Source: Siphonodentalium dalli (Eukaryota > Mollusca > Scaphopoda > Gadilida > Siphonodentaliidae). Taken from it: 64,000 nucleotides of DNA. Below the pieces are notes generated by a model that worked only from the letters and a program-made list of their open reading frames with translations, had not been told where the DNA came from and ran no database searches. This document shows, piece by piece, positions 11,430 through 24,373 of the stretch. The translations under genes were made by a program, and so were the position numbers. Where the stretch lies: NCBI GenBank assembly GCA_032622095.1, contig CP136069.1, forward strand, positions 201,358,690-201,422,689, given 5' to 3'. Position 1 is the stretch's first letter. The number at the start of each line of letters is the position of its first letter.

Positions 11430-12960
11430 AATTCACAGGGAACCACCTAGATGGCACAAAAGGGGTCTAATAGTGGTAACTTTTTACGAGAAAGATAATG
11501 TCGAGGGTTAGAATTTTATAAAGTGACGCCGTTGTTGTCAGGGGCAGAAAAGGGGGAGGGGCAGAAACATGTTTGTCGCCGATTGCCACAAACCTTATAT
11601 ATAATCATCCCCATTATATGAGGAATCTAATGGTGTGGTTTAAATATGTAAAAAGTCGCGCCGTTCGCGTCGGGGATGCCCGGAAGGGGAGAGGGGCACC
11701 AACATTTATCAAAATAATTGTAGCGCCGAATTCCACAAAATTGATGCACATTCCTCCGAGATATTCTCCATGATACAAGGAATCTTATTGTATGATTTAA
11801 AGACGCCAAATTGGTGTCGTTGGGATGAGAGATTTGGGGGGGGGCGGTGGGTGGGTACCAAAACTGTAAAGAATTGGTTTAGTCGCCGATTGCCACGAAA
11901 CTTATACAAATTCATCCCCATGGTATGAGGTGTCTAACGGCGTGGCTTAAAGCTGTCAAAAGTGGTGTCATTCGAGTCAGGGGTGCACTGTAAGGGAGAG
12001 GGGCACCAAAATTGATACACAATATTTTTGCGCCAATTTCCACCAAATTGATACACATTCTTATCCATGATATGAGGAATCTAATCGTGTGATTTTAAAG
12101 ACGTCATATTGGTGCTGCTTTGGTGAGAGATGGGGTGGAGTGGGTGGTTACTAAATTTGATAAAAAAAATTTAGTCGCGGATTAGCACCAAACTTGCAAA
12201 TAATAATCTCCATGATATCAGGAGTCTAATTGTGTGGTTTAAAGATGTCAAAGGTGGGGCCATTCGAGTCAGGGGTGCCTAGAGTGTGAGAGGGACAGAA
12301 ACATTGATAAACAATATGTTTAGCGCCGATTTCCACCTGATTGATACATATTCTTCTCCGTGATACGAATAATCTAATCGTGTGGTTTGGGTGAGAGATA
12401 TGCAATGGTGGCCCTAAATTTGATACGAATTTGTATACTCGCCAATTTTCATAAATTCTATATATATTCATCTCTATAATGAGTCTGAGTGTGTGGTTTA
12501 ATTATGTCAAAAGTGACGCCGCTTGAGTCCGAAATAGGGACGGGAAGGTCACCAAAATCTTATAAAAATATGTTTAGTGCCAATTACCATCAAACTCATA
12601 CACGTTCTTCTCAAATGATACAATGAATCAAATATTTGCGAATATCTGTTTGTGTTATATATATAACTTTAAGGGTACAATCGAGATGGCACCAAGGCGG
12701 TCTAACAGGGGTAACTTTTTACGAGTAAGATAATGGTGCGGGTTAAAATTGTCTAAAGTGACGTTGTTGGTGTAAGGGGAGGGGCTATTTTTAGCACATA
12801 TTTCGACCAAATTTATATATTATTCTTCTCCGTGATGCGAGGATTATAAACGTGTGATTTAACGACGTGAAATTGGTGCCGTTTGGGTGAGAGATGGGGA
12901 GGGGGTAATAACTATGATAAGAATTTGTTTATTCGCCAATTACCACCAAACATATCCATT
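11430..12960. repeat. Satellite-like repeat, reverse orientation
   Basis: The same family as 6590-7960 but reverse-complemented: units carry ggaatctaatggtgtggttt, gtcaggggtgcac and gagaggggcaccaaaat. About eight half-units are visible. They are diverged, so this is an old array. Confidence 0.8.
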
Positions 12961-13040
12961 ATATAATGCATGCATGAGTCTAATATACGTGTTTTAAATG
13001 ACAAAAGTGGCGCGGTTCAAGTCATGCATGAGTTGTCTGG

Positions 13041-13450
13041 TACGCGGGATGCACACATCTATGTTGTCTTGTACGCGGGATGCACACATCTCTGTTGTCT
13101 GGTACGCGGGATGCACACATCTCTGTCATCAGGACGATGGATGCATACCTCTCTGTTATCTGGTACGCGGGATGCATACACCTCTGTTATCTGGTACGCG
13201 GGATGCTTACACCTCTGTTGTCTGGTGCGCGGGATGCACTCCTCCCTGTTGTCTGGTAGGCGGGATGCACTGCTCTATGTTATCTGGTACGCGGGATGCA
13301 TACCTCTCTGTTATCTGGTACGCGGGATGCGTACCACTCTGTTATCTGGTACGCGGGATGCGTACCACTCTGTTATCTGGTACGCGGGATGCACACACCT
13401 ATGTTATATGGCACGCTGGAGCCACACCTCTCTGTTATCTGGTACTGGAA
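13041..13450. repeat. 31-bp minisatellite, about 13 copies
   Basis: The unit starts tacgcgggatgcacacctct and continues with gttatctgg. Successive starts at 13041, 13072 and 13103 give a 31-bp period. Because 31 is not a multiple of 3, the overlapping long open frames across it are artefacts of repetition. Confidence 0.95.
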
Positions 13451-13617
13451 ATTAATATGCCAAATTAAACCGCCACATGGGATCCAACAACGAGGTTGGT
13501 ACGCAGCTTTTGTTGCACACAATATATTATTTTCTAACCTTAATGACATATTTTGATATTAATGTAACTCAGTGTAATACCCCTTGATATGTTAAAGTTA
13601 TGGATACTGCTTCATCA

Positions 13618-15249
13618 AATGTGTGACCACTGTGAAATTAATGTGTGACCACTGTGATATGAATGTGTGACCACTGTGCTATTAATGTGTGACCACTGTG
13701 ATATTAATGTGTGACCACTGTGATATTAATGTGTGGCCACTGTGCTATTAATGTGTGACCACTGTGACATTAATGTGTAACCACTGTGATATTAGTGTGT
13801 GACCACTGTTATATTACTGTGTGACCACTGTGCTATTAATGTGTGGCCACTGTGATATTAATGTGTGACCACTGGGATATTAATGTGTGACCACTGTCCT
13901 ATTAATGTGTGGCCACTGTGATATTAGTGTGTGACCACTGTGTTATTAATGTGTGACCACTGTGATATTAGTGTGTGACCACTGTGTTATTAATATGTGG
14001 CCACTGTGACATTAATGTGTAACCACTGTGATATTAGTGTGTGACCACTGTGATATTAATGTGTAACCACTGTGATATTAGTATGTGACCACTGTGATAT
14101 TAGTGTGTAACCACTGTTATATTACTGTGTGACCACTGTGATATTAGTGTGTGACCACTGTTATATTACTGTGTGACCACTGTGATATTAATGTGTGACC
14201 ACTGTGATATTAATGTGTGACCACTGTGACATTAATGTGTGACCACTGTGCTATTAATGTGTGGCCACTGTGATATTAATGTGTAACCACTGTTATATTA
14301 CTGTGTGACCACTGTGACATTAATGTGTAACCACTGTGATATTAGTGTATGACCACTGTGATATTAGTGTGTGACCACTGTTATATTACTGTGTGAACAC
14401 TGTGATATTAGTGTGTGACCACTGTTATATTACTGTGTGACCACTGTGCTATTAATGTGTGGCCACTGTGATATTAATGTGTGACCACTGTGCTATTAAT
14501 GTGTGACCACTGTTATATTAATGTGTGGCCACTGTGATATTAATGTGTGACCACTGTGCTACCACTGTGCTATTAATGTGTGGCCACTGTGATATTAGTG
14601 TGTGACCACTGTGTTATTAATTTGTGACCACTGTGATATTAATGTGTGACCACTGTTATATGAATGTGTGGCCACTGTGATATTAATGTGTGACCACTGT
14701 GTTATTAATGTGTGACCACTGTGATATTAGTGTGTGACCACTGTTATATTACTGTGTGACCACTGTGCTATTAATGTGTGGCCACTGTGATATTAATGTG
14801 TGACCACTGTGATATTAATGTGTGACCACTGTGCTACCACTGTGCTATTAATGTGTGGCCACTGTGATATTAGTGTGTGACCACTGTGTTATTAATGTGT
14901 GACCACTGTGATATTAATGTGTGACCACTGTGATATGAATGTGTGGCCACTGTGATATTAATGTGTGACCACTGTGTTATTAATGTGTGACCACTGTGAT
15001 ATTAATGTGTGACCACTGTGACATTAATGTGTAACCACTGTGATATTAGTGTGTGACCACTGTGATATTAGTGTGTAACCACTGTGATATTAGTGTGTAA
15101 CCACTGTGATATTAGTGTGTGACCACTGTGATATTAGTGTGTCACCACTGTGATATTAGTGTGTCACCACTGTGATATTAGTGTGTGGCCACTGTGATAT
15201 TAGTGTGTGGCCACTGTGATATTGATGTGTGACCACTGTGATATTAATG
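13618..15249. repeat. 22-bp minisatellite, about 74 copies
   Basis: The unit is gtgtgaccactgtgatatta plus two bases. Variants differ mainly after cactgt (gatatt, gctatt, tatatt, gacatt, gttatt) and at gac/ggc/aac. A rare half-unit insertion (gtgctaccactgtgctatta) occurs at about 14556 and again at about 14831, marking a larger internal duplication. The array fills the end of intron 2 just before the lectin exon. Confidence 0.97.
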
Positions 15250-15426
15250 GAAAAGTACATGACTGTATTCCATATTTTCGTAACTGATATGCAGGATTCA
15301 CCGCTCTTTGTTGACTGATATTCAGGATTCATGGGTTAAGGGGTGACACCCGCATATTGTATTTAATTCACACCTTGTAACCACACCCGTAACACTCATG
15401 CATGGTCATCGTCTGTTGTGTTACAG

Positions 15427-15603
15427 GTTGCGTTGGAAATAACATGGTATGGCTGGCTGGTTCCGGGGCATGTGTGTATATCAGCGTGGATATGCAGAAA
15501 CAGAGCGACGCCATTGTAACATGCCACCAGTTAATGTGCGGGAAACTCATTAATGTAAAAGATATGTCCATGTTTCAAGAGCTTCGTAGTCACCTATCAT
15601 CGA
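15427..15603 (+). CDS. Exon: N-terminal half of C-type lectin-like domain
   Basis: This 177-bp exon lies between an acceptor (tgtgttacag, ending at 15426) and a donor (gtaagtat, from 15604). Both ends are phase 1. It encodes GCVGNNMVWL, then GACVYISVDMQKQSDAIVTC, then HQLMCGKLINVKDMSMF and ELRSHLSS. This fits the first strand and two helices of a CTLD: an aromatic pair, the AxxxC of helix 1 (first structural Cys), and a 'GxLxxVxxxxxxxxLxxxL' helix 2. It extends before the acceptor as open reading frame, but the acceptor and the preceding phase-1 exon define its start. The second half of the domain is in the exon at 24374, with an 8.8-kb intron between. Confidence 0.82.
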
Positions 15604-16997
15604 GTAAGTATATAACGAATTGTGTAAGAAAATGCGTATCTGGATAGTAAAACAAACAAAGGCAAATAATCGATAACCGGTAATCGAAGACCTTTTCCAT
15701 TTGTTTATGCATACGTGTACATACGTGTGAAATCGGCTAAAACGCTGCAGTTATAATCATGTAACTATGGTTAAACACTGTTAAGGCAGGCTCACATGAC
15801 GGTAATTGTTGTTGGGTAATAGTATACGGACGACTGATTGCCAAAAAATGCGTGACTCTCCGAGTTGAGGTGATGATAAGGATTGGGGGATTTTAAGGGT
15901 TGGGGTGATTGATCGTGACAAACTTTTCAGAAACAAGGTCGAAACAAATAATTCCCTCTACATGACCACACGCCCCACAATCTGCGCAATTAAAAAAAAT
16001 AGTACATAAATTGAAAAAAAATACGAATCAAAATTATATCAGCCTGGTTCTGTCCAGCATTCTTATTCAGCATAATATTACAACTCAAGACAATGGAACG
16101 GTAGTATCCCGATTGCTAACATAGTTACAACAGGTATATGCTTCCCATCTTTTTGCAAATATTGAAATACTACTAACTGAAAATACACAGGTACAGTCTT
16201 AAACAATAGGTATACTGAAGTACGTGCGTAGGTACTGAGATTTGTCTCAGGGGGAGCACATGATTGTTGGTACACTAGAGTACCTGCGTACCTATATTTA
16301 GGTTCTGTGGATTACCTATACAGGCACTATGTGGAGTATAGCGTACCTAATATCAAGATAGGAACTCTGGAATACCTGCTTGGGTACTCTGAAGTACCAA
16401 ATATAGTAAGAAACAAAGACAGTTTAATGTATTTAATTTATGATCCAGTTTGGTACAGCCATAGTGAATAAATTATTCTCCATTCGCAGCTATGCGTCAT
16501 CGAGTCGATGTCATTACCTGCTCGCCAGAGTCATATAATGTATAATTTTTTGCTAATATGGTTACCAATTAATGACGTTGACTACCGATATTACAGAGTT
16601 ACTCGACTGCGTTGATGCTATTAACTATGATCAATCCTACCATGGCCGACCTTCGTACCTTTATTAAAGTCAGCACCACAGAGTGTATATTTCTGGCATG
16701 GCTTGACGCTGCATTGATGACGCAGTTGCGAATGTCGTTCAGTGACCAACTTCGAATGTTGATTAAACCGTAAACAAATTAGTAATTGAAATAGATATCA
16801 TGGTGCATGGCGCTCACGAAAAGCTGGACAGGGTGTAAGGTGCATGTGAAAAATTAATGCGGAGTACAGTGGTCGCAAAATATTATTACTAGTACCGTAG
16901 AAATATTACCTGCGGTTGCCATGTCAACCACTTAAACGTGGTTGAACGGCGCTATGGTATAACCAATAACCGGTGTAATTAACGCCCCGCAACCTTG
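15604..16997. other. Intron 3, proximal part
   Basis: Mostly unique AT-rich sequence. About 15830-16070 (containing gattgatcgtgacaa and gtcgaaacaaataat) matches 58670-58930 in inverted orientation. About 16190-16400 has degenerate repeats around gtaccta/tacctg. No gene seen. Confidence 0.5.
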
Positions 16998-18067
16998 TTA
17001 ACCCATTGAACCCTGGCTCCCCACAACGATCGACACCATGACCCCGGGCTCCCAGTGTTATTTTTTATTTATTGTGGACTTTGTTTAGGCGCAATGGGTG
17101 GGTTCTGTTTAAGTGATGCCACAGATCTGAAACTTTACATGTATGTTCCCCATGGACCACTGAGTATTTTAAGACCGGGATACATTGCCACACGATCTCT
17201 TCCTGGCAACGGTTGCTATGCAGCTACCCGAAATCGAATGTAAAATGCAATTATAGCTTTTATCGACGTTTTCGATGCAGCCCATGTCCCACTGTGAAAT
17301 TTGTTATATATCTGGCCGGATGAGTGAGCCAAACTTTTGTTTAAGGGTATAGCAACGGTTGCTAGCCCTAAATGATCCAATGACACCATTGCCCTGAGCA
17401 TTCAATCGTTTATGCCCTATTTAGACATTTCCTAGGCACATGTTTTTTTGAAATCACGTGACGAGCGTTTCGGTTGGTCTCGTCAACAATCAAATGCGTT
17501 CGGCCTTCTCGTTCAGTGTAAAGGTACGTATGACAAACGAATTTGCGTCCCTTTTCAACGTATGGACATTATGATCACCGTGACTAATTGCAGGTATGAA
17601 GCCACGCCCCCTGCCACGCCCCTACCTCGACATAAGTTCCGCCCACTTCCACAACACCTCAACTACCCCATACATTGATATATTGTCGTATCTCTACTTG
17701 AAAGAACGCCACCCACTCCTGGAGCGACTGACGTCTGTGCTTTCGTTCTCCCATTCTAACTCACAAATGGCGTAGTCATCATCATCGAAATCTTCCGCGT
17801 CCGATTCCAAAATTTGCCTGACCACCTCGTCTACCGAAAATATTTTAGGCTTTATAATTCATGATGTTGTGTGCTTAAACACAATAGCAACAAGACACAA
17901 AGAAAAACATAATTAGTGGAGAAGCAGACGACCGCGACGATGTATGTAAACAAAAAACACGTGGCGGTCGATATATGGCCGGTCCAGCGGTCGGTATACC
18001 GGCCGCTGGGGTATTTGGAGGTTCACGCAGCGGGCGGTTTTCTGGCCGCTCGGGTTCAAAGGGTTAA
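16998..18067. mobile_element. piggyBac-like element with TTAA target sites
   Basis: The element is bounded by TTAA at 16998-17001 and 18064-18067. The termini are inverted: cccattgaaccc on the left and the complement of gggttcaaaggg on the right, differing at one base. TTAA duplication plus CCC termini points to the piggyBac superfamily. Inside, the minus strand at 17694-17858 encodes an acidic segment typical of the N-terminus of such transposases. The catalytic DDD core is absent, so this is a non-autonomous or internally deleted copy of 1070 bp. Confidence 0.65.
17694..17858 (-). pseudogene. Remnant of piggyBac-type transposase N-terminus
   Basis: The minus strand reads KPKIFSVDEVVRQILESDAE followed by DFDDDDYAICELEWENES and ends at a TAG. 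piggyBac-derived proteins often begin with a helix of the S-x-E-E-V-x-x-x-L type followed by an acidic run, which this resembles. An in-frame ATG nearby (complement of 17860-17862) is in another frame, so a frameshift or lost exon is likely. The assignment rests on this short segment and the surrounding TTAA termini. Confidence 0.42.
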
Positions 18068-21000
18068 AGGGGGCGATTAATTAGAGCATAGATGTAGCAC
18101 CGGCGTTTCGATGAAAAGAATAACAGACTCCGTAACTGTGCGACACGGTTCTCAAATCATGTTTCGATGAATATTGAAGAATATGATTCATCGTCCTTTG
18201 TACAAGTACTTGTACGTTGTAGCCAACAAACTTGTGACTGACTCATGCGTCATGACTGATCTTTGACGTCATAATTCCGACATTATTGTATGTCTCGTAA
18301 TCCTAGTCACCAGTGGTTGACTCTTGTGAATTAATTGGCAGGTTATAATTTTGCGAAACTCAAAAATCTAACATTTGAAATTCACAACACTGTCGTGCGC
18401 GTCAAGTGTAACCCACTGCACTCACTGACTCAGCATGTTGATGTTTGCTTTTGTCTGACCCACTGATCACTGACAATTGCTGTTACATGCTACAGAGGGA
18501 AATGTCAATGATTACCCCCCGTTAATTTTCGGAGGCTATAACATCTTGCCCCTTTCATATACAAGCATAATCCAGACAGTGCTAACAATATTCCAGGTTA
18601 TTAGGAAGCAAGTTAGGTCCAATTTCACACACACAATCTTGATAAATTTCTGAGAACGTTCACTTCCGCGTATTCGTAAGGATATCCCAAACTTGACAAA
18701 GATGGCCGAATGAGTTTGTATACCCCTCTCTCAGATAAATGCCAGCCATTCCAAGACTATGTTTCCAATCGACATGAAATTTCACAAGGATATATAAATA
18801 TGAATGAACAATCTTTTGACATCACATCTATATTTTTTCTAAAAGATATATTTGATTGAGAAAATTAACTGGAAAGTGAGCGAAATTATGCCAATCACCA
18901 GAAGTCAAAACAAATAAAGAAAATAGTTATAATTATGTTCTAACTCGCTTCGCTCGAACGAACATAAATGATTTAAAAAATAACAACGACTAATGAGATT
19001 ATATAATGTTTATTAGGATAAACTCAGCTATGCCACAAACCGGCCGGAAATAACGGTTATGAAAAATAACAATATCAGTATACGAATTACCCTGCAATGG
19101 TCTCAGCCATGTTCGCAATGATCAGCTATTTTAAGGATTGAATGGTAGATGAGAAACGATATATCTCTGACCGAAAATAGCTGTCGCTTCATGTGTGGGA
19201 GGGGAGGGGCTTTAACCTGAGCGTAGAATGGCAAGACTATGCCTTCTTGGCCATGTATGTGGATTCGGGTGATTGGTTAGATCCGTGAATCATGCGATGA
19301 ATATGTTCTGAGCTGATACTCGCTGTACACTGATTGATCTGGCCTGATCTAGCTGACCGACGGAGCGTACATCTATAAACCCATATCATGCCAAATCTCA
19401 ATCGTAGTTGCACCTCATTACATAAATTTATTGTGGCATCTTATAGATTATGACTCCAGGGTGAGGAGAGGGACCCTCATTTTATAAAATAACTCACTGT
19501 TTTAGCTACAAATCCATTGAGTTGAAGGCACCCTCCATCAGTTAAACATATGTGACCATTTGCTTTTTGGGACTATTTATTGGTATGGGAAGCCAAGTTG
19601 GCAGTGATGTGAGCTGAATCATAAGGATGTATAAGGCTCTCGATTTTGCCACTATTTTAACAAATACGTCATGCACAATTGATACTGTATAACATAATTA
19701 AGCGAAAAATGACAATGTAAGCTATATTTCCAACATGCCCTACGATATCAGATACATCATATCTTGTGATACTGATGCATTTTGACACAAATGGCCTGGC
19801 ATAAATTCATACTTCCTAATTAACAGAAATTACCTCAGACGGTTGAAAAAACAACAATAAGAGGCTAGCATACATGTATATCGTAATTTGAAATAATTAT
19901 AGTTTAATTACCTCTAATATTGTTTTTAGAAATATTTTGAACTCATTTAGTCATCCATCAAACCGAAACCAAATGGGGATTTCGACATGTTTTTGTTTTT
20001 CTGAGAAAGTTGATCAAACAATACAACAGCCCTAAAAATGAACTTGGATGAGCGATTGCGCAGTTATATATACCTGCATGAATTACATATGTTGTGGATT
20101 ATGTCTGCTGTGTATGATGAGTGTAACCTTGTTTTATTGCTTATAATAAGAATAATTTGCATCTGCAAAGTTCTGCAAAGAGTAAAACGCGTGCAACACT
20201 AAAACTAGATATGGGAAAGACCGGGAATCTCTGACAAAATAATACTTGATATATATACACATTATTTACTAAATTCTGTTTATATATGAATACCGTGTTT
20301 TATGTTGTCAATCTAATGCATATTTAGGCGTTTTGCCATGTTTAAAAACAAAAATTATTTAAAGAGTGAATTATTTCATACGGAGGGTATTCCGTGTTTT
20401 TAGTCACGTGATGTTTACAATACATTTTGTCAAAGTTTGAAATATCTTTTTTCTAGGAAATTGTCATTTAAATCAGCGATGTTCTAAGGTAGTTTTGGTC
20501 ATAAAGTACTTAAATCTGGCAATTAGTGGTGACTATATATGCTCAGATTCTAGTATCTGTTAACTACAAATTGAAGTTCCCTATTTTTCGAGTGTTGTTG
20601 CGGATTTCGCATAGCGAGCGGATATGACCACATTGTACACGGTGAATTTCTGACACAAGAAACATTATAATGAAAAAGCAAGGTCCCTCTCAATATATTG
20701 GAATATCAAAGCATCTATCGGTAAACTATTATAGTGACAACATGCTGTAATTTTACAGATATGAGTACTGTAAGAAAATGTAAAATTGAAAACAACAATT
20801 GTTTCATTATTTTTTTATATAGTTTCCTGTAAGATGAGACATTATACATTTCAAAATGATCTATGTTTTATGATTGTAATATTGTATTGGTTCATTGTGG
20901 CCATTTTGCAAACCTTATAGTGAATTTGAGCTCATTATTTTAATAAATTGTCAGCCATATTTGAAGAATTTTCAACTTTTAGGATACCCTTAAATACCTC

Positions 21001-22379
21001 CAGTCAAATCTACATTGTACCTAATTGGGCAGGCCCTATAGCATGTAAGCCGAGGCCGAGGGCGATTCCAACAAAAAATGTGTGTGTGTTCTCCATTTGT
21101 ATTCAATCGCCTCAAGTGGTCGGACGCCGCCATGTTTTCGTGAAATATATCGTGCATTACGTGATGCAATCACGTGTGTCACTATTAGGCTCAGAAATAA
21201 ACTAGAACCTAATGCTCTTAGGTATTACATCAATATATAAAACCTACATCTTCTAGATACCTATTGAACAGATACTAACAGACGTATGCGTACTCTGAAA
21301 GAGTGTATGCGTCATGTATAGTGATTTAATCTGAGACGTGTATATACCATTCACGTCAAATTTATAATGGTATATGTGGGCATACGTTGTTCAAGATTGT
21401 TGGCCAATGCTACCCATGTGGCATCATAATGGACTGGGCAGTATGCTAGAGATTGATTGACTGCTCACCATCCTATACAAAAATCAAATGTTTTTCACTT
21501 TTGGTAACCAGTGACTGGTGTAAAACAAACCATTAGCGGGAAATATGTTGATATGATTCTATAAATGCGGATGTCATATTTTGTCATTTGCCCAGGTTAA
21601 AGTGATGTGAAACCCTCTGTATATTGTGGATATATGGTGGGAATAGAGGATACTCTTGTTCACGGCGTTACACATATTCTGATAAAATATTTGTCCCAAT
21701 AACATCACAAACATGATTCTTACACCCGGAATATAAGTAGTAGCCCACCTTGTCGAATAGGAGCGATTGGCATTTTGTTTATCGGGATTAGTTCGTCCCA
21801 CCAATAAAGAACTATTTATTACTGCGTATACTTCAGACGTTATAACATGAACATCATTAACACATTCGTTCGCAAAAAGAAAAGACGACAATTTGGTTTT
21901 ACATAGAGATGTATCAATCAATCTAGTGGGTTTGACTAAGATGTTTGAGGACACCTGGTTATCATATATCCATGAAGATACAGGTGTTTCAAAGAAATGT
22001 CCAGGTGCTCTTCTTGTCATGGTGCTATATACTGGCTAATTATTCTCAGTTTAAAAGAAATGTTTCTATGCAGCAGAGCGATATTTTGAGTTGTTTGTGT
22101 TAGGCGATGAGTCTGTTCTAAAACATGAACGATATCCTCTGTATATTGGGCAGACATAACCTTGTCAGATGTTAGTATTGGATGATCACGAAAAGTCATG
22201 TGCCACTGACTCCGTTTTATTTTATCTCAGAAGAAATTATATTTTACGGCACACTGTAACCATTATTGTTGAACAGGCCTGCTATACATTTCCATATCTC
22301 TTGTAACTTTTTTTGTGGAAACTATATTGAATGGGGCAGACTCAATTGTGTTATAATATGAACATGAGCTATTCTACTA
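18068..22379. other. Intron 3, long unique stretch
   Basis: About 4.3 kb of AT-rich DNA with no recognised exon or array. The segment 21340-21510 matches 58220-58480 in inverted orientation, marking a conserved piece of the duplicated intron. A 148-codon minus-strand open frame at 21574-22020 resembles no family I know. Confidence 0.5.
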
Positions 22380-24060
22380 TTTTAACATGCACCATTATCT
22401 TCCTCGTAAACAGTTACCACTGTTAGAACGCCTTTGTGACATCTCGATTGTACCCCGTGAAGTTATATATAGAACATATACAGAGAGGCATTTATTTGCA
22501 AATATATCTAGGCACCAAATGTGATGTTTTTAACACGCACGATTTGATTCCTCGTATCATTTGAGAAGAACCTTTATAAATTTGATGTTAATTGGCACTA
22601 AACATATTTCTATCACCGCCGGTCCCTATGTCGGACTCAAGTAGCGCCACATTTGACATCATTAAACCACAAACTTAGACTTACTATGGAGATGAATATA
22701 TGTAAAATTGTTGAAAATTGACGAGTATAGAAATCTGTATCAAATTTAAGGCCCCCATTTCTCTAAACCAAACAGCACAAATTTGGTGTATTTAAACCAC
22801 ACGATTTAGATTCCTCGAATCACGGAGAATATGTATCAGTCAGGTGGAAATCGGCGCTAAACATATTTGTTATCAATGTGTGTGTCTCTCATCCTCTGTG
22901 GATCCCTGTCTCGAATAGCACCACTTTTGACACCCTTAAACCACACACTTAAGACTCCTGATAACATGGAGATGGTTATTTATAAGTTTGGTGCGACTAA
23001 ACAACTTTTGTTTCAAATTTATTGCCCAGCCACACCATCCCTCACACAAACAGGATCAACACAGCGTCTTTGAATCACATGGTTTGATTCCTCGTATCAT
23101 TCATAATAATGTGTATCAATTTGGTGAACATTGGGGCTAAAATTATAATATCTGGTGCCCCTCTCCTTTTCAGTGCACCCCTGACTCGAATGGCGCCAGT
23201 TTTAACAGTCATAACACCATTAGACTCCTCATACCATGTGGATGATTTTGTATCAATCGGTGACTAATGCGTATCAATTTGCTGGAAATCGGCGCTAAAA
23301 TTCGTTTTATCAATTTTGGGGCCCCTCCCCCTTCCGTGCATCCCTGACACGAATGACATATTGTAGAGTAATCACCCCTACCCCTTCTTATTCAAGGGAC
23401 GTGATAGTACATACTAAACATATCCATCTTACCTATGGGGGAGACAGAATATAATCGAACTATAGTGACCCCAACCAAATTGCCAAGGTCATACTCGGAG
23501 AGGCCGCGACCTATGAGTTATGCAAATCTAACCACAAAGGAAGGAAGTATTAGGTAATAATTCCAGTTCACCCATGGGTCAGTACAGACAAAGATATGCA
23601 CTAATGACTGCTACCAGTCATTAGCGATATATAAACCAGACATTAATCTACTCTTCAATCAGTTTCGGCTCTTCAGACTAATTGGCAGATGTCAACATCC
23701 ACCCGCTAAATTCATAAGCGGCGTTCCTGTCTTTCCATCCATCCAAGATTTGATTCATGACATTGCTGTTGACTATACATTGATATTAGATGTGAATAAA
23801 TGATATACAAGAACTGACTTCATTCTTCCACAATATTCAAACAACACCATTAGATTCCTCATACCGTGGTAATGATTATATAAAAGTTTAGTGACAATCA
23901 GCGGCAAACATTTTTTCTGCCACTCCCCTTTTCAGCCCCTGACAACAGCTTCATTTTTGAAATTCTAACCCGCACCATTATCTTTCTCGTAAAAAAGATA
24001 CCCCTAGTGGACCGGTTTGGTGCCATCTAGATGGTCCCTCGGCGCTGACAAATAATATTT
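22380..24060. repeat. Satellite-like repeat, forward orientation, split by a solo LTR
   Basis: Units of the 6590-7960 family (caccattatcttcctcgtaa, ttaaaccacacacttaag, ggcgccagttt) run from 22380 to 23361 and resume at 23833. The interruption is the solo LTR at 23362-23832. Confidence 0.78.
23362..23832 (+). mobile_element. Putative solo LTR with 4-bp target duplication
   Basis: This is a 471-bp insertion within a satellite unit whose uninterrupted form (gacatatttaaacaacacc, near 7643) gives the empty site. It starts TGTAGAG and ends CCACA, so it has TG...CA termini. It is flanked by ATAT on both sides (23358-23361 and 23833-23836). It contains a TATA-box-like tatataaa at 23628-23635 and an AATAAA at 23795-23800, in the order expected for U3-R-U5 on the plus strand. 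No internal retroviral or Gypsy coding sequence is present. Confidence 0.6.
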
Positions 24061-24373
24061 TTTAGAGTGTAATGTAGACGCAATTATATCATTTAATAAC
24101 TGTGCCTCTGAAATGATATGAAGTGTTGATGTCCGAAGTAGCTTTAAAAATCAGCCAACTCAATAGCTACACAGCTTGACTAAATGTCCTGTATAATGTA
24201 GTCATGAGTGTCAAACCTGCACGGTGATGCATACAATGTTCTCTAGCCGCTAATACGGGTTCATTATAATCAGAAATAATACAATATGTAAGCACATACG
24301 TCTTTGTAGTTGGTAATGATATAGAACGATATTACACCATTCAGTTAACGTCGCCTTCTATTCTCTTTTGCAG

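Noticed and set aside
12970-13556. Overlapping frames of 156-161 codons
   Set aside because: By-product of the 31-bp minisatellite.
13618-15249. Regularly spaced repeats resembling a CRISPR array
   Set aside because: There are no unique spacers and the genome is eukaryotic. It is a minisatellite.
17055-17243. 62-codon plus-strand frame starting with a hydrophobic stretch
   Set aside because: It lies inside the piggyBac-like element with no family match. The hydrophobic start alone is not evidence.
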